NCBI GenBank assembly: GCA_031283825.1
Contig: JAITAZ010000195.1
Location: forward strand, 1-5,670
Source of the DNA: Planctomycetaceae bacterium
Lineage (GTDB): Bacteria > Planctomycetota > Planctomycetia > Pirellulales > Thermoguttaceae
DNA: 5,670 bases
Direction: 5' to 3'
Shown: positions 5,023 to 5,670 of the stretch, piece after piece
Position numbering within the stretch: the first letter of the stretch is position 1
Layout of the letters: each line of letters starts with the position of its first letter
Translations under genes and position numbers: made by a program
The notes under the pieces: generated by a model
Seen by the model: the letters and a program-made list of their open reading frames with translations, nothing else
The model's database searches: none
What the model was told of the DNA's origin: nothing

Positions 5023-5070
5023 TACCGAAATTTATAGTGCGATTACAACTCAAATTGCGCCGAGTCGGTA
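5023..5070 (+). promoter_or_regulatory. Leader hairpin upstream of the AAA-like gene
   Basis: TACCGA (5023-5028) pairs with TCGGTA (5065-5070). Inside this, GTGCGATT (5037-5044) pairs with AATTGCGC (5053-5060), with two G-T wobbles, around an 8-base loop. The stem ends 16 bases before the ATG of the next gene. It may lie in the 5' UTR and affect translation of a gene that lacks an SD. No known riboswitch is recognised. Confidence 0.3.
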
Positions 5071-5086
5071 AAATTCAAAAAAATTT

Positions 5087-5670
5087 ATGAATACAAAAAA
5101 ACAAAAAAAATTACCTTACGGCAACGCAAATTTTCAAAGCGTCCGTACAGAAAATAACTACGCCTACGTTGACAAGACTCGATTTATAGAATTACTAGAA
5201 AATGAAAACAATAAAAGCAAAATATTCATTCGCCCTCGCCGATTCGGGAAGAGTTTATTTCTCTCGATGCTCTCATATTACTACGATATAAATCACGCTG
5301 ACGAGTTCGAGCAACTATTCGGCGATTTGTACATTGGTCAAAATCCGACTCCGCTTAAAAATAGTTATGCGGTGATGGCGTTTAATTTCTCTGGAATTGA
5401 TACGTCAAATGCTGAAAATTTTCGTAATTCGTTTTTTGATAATATTACATTTTCAGCTCGACATTTTGTGCAACGTCATGAAAATATTTTGCCCGATACC
5501 GAACCGTTTTTTAAACAAATTAACGAGCAAAAAACGACGCTATCAATTTTAGATACGACATTTAGCATGGCAGATGAAGCAAAAATAAAAATTTTCGTGA
5601 TAATCGACGAGTACGATCATTTCGCGAATGATTTAATTGCGATGGATTCAACGTTTGGCGGCGAGTTCTA
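5087..5670 (+). CDS. AAA-ATPase-like domain protein, PF09820 type (5' part, at least 194 aa, runs off the window)
   Basis: The visible part is the ATPase half of a family that usually has about 500-570 residues and ends in a PD-(D/E)XK nuclease-like domain (beyond the window). Motifs in order: the family entry motif L-P-Y-G (9-12) with Y-V-D-K-T (27-31); the atypical Walker A stretch R-P-R-R-F-G-K-S (49-56) followed by L-F-L-S-M-L; the strand and acidic tail I-F-V-I-I-D-E-Y-D (169-177) as Walker B, then H-F-A-N-D. The cellular role of the family is not established. It is often multicopy in gut and environmental bacteria, and roles linked to mobile elements or defence have been suggested. The ATG at 5087 is the first that includes the N-terminal motif and has no SD. 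Codons are T-ending, unlike htrA and bfr, and the gene sits behind a palindrome-rich gap. Both points fit a separately acquired, mobile gene. Confidence 0.85.
   Translation, partial: MNTKKQKKLPYGNANFQSVRTENNYAYVDKTRFIELLENENNKSKIFIRPRRFGKSLFLSMLSYYYDINHADEFEQLFGDLYIGQNPTPLKNSYAVMAFNFSGIDTSNAENFRNSFFDNITFSARHFVQRHENILPDTEPFFKQINEQKTTLSILDTTFSMADEAKIKIFVIIDEYDHFANDLIAMDSTFGGEF

Larger units (their letters stand above)
4717..5086. other. Intergenic region between bfr and the AAA-like gene, rich in inverted repeats
   Basis: No gene is visible. From left to right it holds AT-rich sequence with an isolated TTGACA at 4811 that lacks a matching -10 box; an 18-base match to the end of the MITE-like element (4836-4853); a 102-bp imperfect palindrome (4879-4980); and a leader hairpin before the AAA gene (5023-5070). 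No clear intrinsic terminator for bfr is present: the palindrome is not followed by a T run on either strand. Confidence 0.5.

Overview
The window is AT-rich bacterial DNA with long intergenic stretches. It holds five clear protein genes, one possible short one, and many inverted repeats. The organism is flagellated, shown by a YjfB-type motility protein and a FlgM anti-sigma factor. It also encodes an HtrA-type envelope protease and a bacterioferritin. The HtrA N-terminal region before the protease domain (an 'ANELSVAFRNA...VLPATVKI' style) resembles planctomycete DegP/HtrA proteins as I remember them. The lack of Shine-Dalgarno (SD) sites at several genes would also fit that group. A low-GC planctomycete-like bacterium is therefore my best guess, as an inference only.

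Layout. Positions 1-66 hold a GAGACGCAA/TTGCGTCTC hairpin repeat of a dispersed intergenic type. yjfB lies on the minus strand (222-422), with a terminator-like hairpin after it (151-185). An 820-base AT-rich gap separates it from the divergent flgM (1246-1569). Downstream of flgM, 1605-1930 is packed with hairpins and ends in a very strong intrinsic terminator (12-bp stem, GAAA loop, long T run). I read this as a long structured 3' UTR or a separate small RNA. Next comes a 214-bp MITE-like inverted repeat with flanking TAAA (2046-2259), then a possible 46-codon ORF (2401-2541), htrA (2567-4123), a nearly G-free telomere-like repeat spacer (4124-4227) and bfr (4228-4716). A repeat-rich gap with a 102-bp palindrome (4879-4980) follows. 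Last is the 5' part of a PF09820-type AAA-ATPase-like gene that runs off the window.

How the parts may work together. yjfB and flgM are the only genes here with strong SD sites. The structured RNA carries pyrimidine-rich segments complementary to both: eight bases in an apical loop match the flgM SD exactly, and a second tract matches the yjfB SD. A cis- or trans-acting RNA that tunes flagellar gene translation is the most interesting hypothesis in the window. htrA and bfr share an orientation and an A/C-rich, T-poor codon style that differs from flgM and the AAA gene. They may be co-transcribed as an envelope-stress and iron/oxidative-stress pair.
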